The translations under genes and the position numbers were made by a program. From Wenzhouxiangella sp. (GTDB lineage: Bacteria > Pseudomonadota > Gammaproteobacteria > Xanthomonadales > Wenzhouxiangellaceae), in contig SKKV01000030.1 in NCBI GenBank assembly GCA_007123575.1, forward strand, positions 1 through 14,204: a stretch of 14,204 nucleotides of DNA, in the 5' to 3' direction. The notes under the pieces are model-generated. The model was given only the letters and a program-made list of their open reading frames with translations, was not told where the DNA came from and searched no databases. This document shows positions 13,340-14,204 of this stretch, one piece after another (the stretch's first letter is position 1; every line of letters starts with the position of its first letter).

Positions 13340-14204
13340 AGGCTGACCTCCTCGCGCCGCAGGGCACCGCCGATGGCCAGAAACAGCCCGGTGGGTGCCT
13401 GTTCATCAAGCCCTGAGTTGCAGTCCAATACCTGGGCAGGGTTGTACACAGCCACATCAAGGGCCAGTGCCTCGTCGAGACTGTTGGCCAGATCGAATTG
13501 GCCGGTAAAGCCGGGCACAATGCGCAGCGCTGCCAGGGGCGGTAAACCGAAATGGCTGTCGTAGTAATCCAGCGAGCGCTGGATCTCCAGGGTGATCTGA
13601 TCGGCTGTGCCTTGCGGGTCGCTGGCCAGGGTGCGGGTGCCAAACTCCAGACGGCGACTCAGATACAGGCTGGTTTGCCGGGTGAGGGTAATGATGCCGT
13701 GGTCTTCATCCAGCCACAGCATGGCCACGCCGCGCGCGTCTTCCTCGAGCTGAGCAGACAGATTTCGCAGCGCCATCTCGTTTACATCGATCACTTGCAG
13801 ATTCAGGTTCTGTTGTTCAAACCGATCGATATGGTCGCGAATGACCCGAGCACGGGCGGCAATCACGTACATCATTGCCTGCCCGGAAGGTCGATCCTGC
13901 TGGCCGGGGATTTCGAAAACGTCGATCACCGCATCGTCAATGTGAAAGTCGATCAGATTCTTGATTTTCCAGCGCAAGGCTGCGCGTAGCTCCGCAGGCT
14001 CTACCCGAGGCGCCTCTACCAGCAGCAACTGATAATGCGTGTCGGCCAGAACCAGATTGATCATCTGTCGATTCGAGGGAATCTGTTTGCCGAGCAGGCC
14101 GGGAATGTCACTGTCGGGGCCGGTGGCATGCCAGCTTGCCTGTTCCAGCACGGCCTTGCGACCGGCTTGGTGACTGATCGTGGCAATACCCAGGCCGTTA
14201 TGAC
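13336..14204 (-). CDS. mshI: MshI1, PilM-like actin-fold protein (5' end beyond window)
   Basis: The frame is open across the right edge of the window, giving 288 residues here. The GTG at 14151 is only an internal codon: upstream in-frame sequence (HNGLGIATISHQAGRK) continues without a stop and looks like the first strand of a PilM-type actin fold. Typical features are LLLVEAPRVEPAELRAALRWKIK, where PilM proteins have the E.ELR.A..WE segment, and IDVNEMALRNL. Also present are DEDHGIITLTRQTSLYLSRRLEFG and the tail GLFLAIGGALR. It is a cytoplasmic protein that binds the N-terminal peptide of the PilN-like partner and connects it to the motor. It is followed by mshI2 through a 4-nt overlap, and the operon promoter must lie further right, outside the window. 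Confidence 0.9.
   Translation of the reverse strand, partial: HNGLGIATISHQAGRKAVLEQASWHATGPDSDIPGLLGKQIPSNRQMINLVLADTHYQLLLVEAPRVEPAELRAALRWKIKNLIDFHIDDAVIDVFEIPGQQDRPSGQAMMYVIAARARVIRDHIDRFEQQNLNLQVIDVNEMALRNLSAQLEEDARGVAMLWLDEDHGIITLTRQTSLYLSRRLEFGTRTLASDPQGTADQITLEIQRSLDYYDSHFGLPPLAALRIVPGFTGQFDLANSLDEALALDVAVYNPAQVLDCNSGLDEQAPTGLFLAIGGALRREEVSL

Noticed and set aside
14149..14151. GTG 14151 as the start of mshI1
   Set aside because: The frame stays open to the window edge, and the upstream residues look like the first strand of the PilM fold, so the true start lies outside.
1..14204. CRISPR arrays, insertion sequences, tRNA or rRNA genes
   Set aside because: No regularly spaced repeats, transposase motifs, terminal repeats or conserved RNA sequences were seen.

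Overview
The window is almost entirely a type IV pilus biogenesis locus of the MSHA (mannose-sensitive haemagglutinin, msh) type. Gene content (MshI/J/K/L/M/N/E/G, then pilin, MshD/C/O/P/Q) and the high-GC coding sequence point to a gammaproteobacterial chromosome. The exact lineage cannot be fixed from the sequence. I suspect a Chromatiales/Xanthomonadales-like environmental bacterium rather than Vibrio, because the operon arrangement departs from the Vibrio order. I see no rRNA, tRNA, CRISPR array or insertion sequence.

Right to left on the minus strand, 14204 to 3820 is one tightly packed operon: mshI1 (PilM-like, its 5' end beyond the window), mshI2 (PilN-like), mshJ (PilO-like), mshK (PilP-like), mshL (secretin), mshM (ExeA-like ATPase), mshN (TPR protein), mshE (extension ATPase with a c-di-GMP-binding MshEN domain), mshG (platform protein) and a six-helix membrane diguanylate cyclase. 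The cyclase occupies the place where Vibrio has mshF. Nearly every junction is a 4-nt ATGA/GTGA overlap or a gap of a few bases, so translation is probably coupled.

A 326-bp gap (3494-3819) follows. It holds a near-consensus sigma-54 promoter, an upstream dyad and a structured leader, all serving a short type IV pilin (3134-3493, minus). That gene ends in a strong UUCG-loop terminator. Next comes a second pilin (2495-3010) on the opposite strand, convergent with the first. Its carboxy-terminal pattern is that of true MshA. A 155-bp divergent promoter region (2340-2494) separates it from a minus-strand minor-pilin operon: mshD, mshC, mshO, mshP and the start of mshQ, which runs off the left edge. 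This operon also has a sigma-54-type promoter, identical at 16 of 20 positions to that of the short pilin.

Together the genes would build an envelope-spanning pilus machine: an alignment complex (I/J/K), an outer-membrane pore (L), an inner-membrane motor and platform (E/G), accessory assembly factors (M/N), two candidate major pilins and a minor-pilin/tip set (D/C/O/P/Q). The most interesting features are the diguanylate cyclase co-transcribed with a c-di-GMP-dependent pilus motor, the matched sigma-54 promoters on the pilin genes, and the inverted second pilin.
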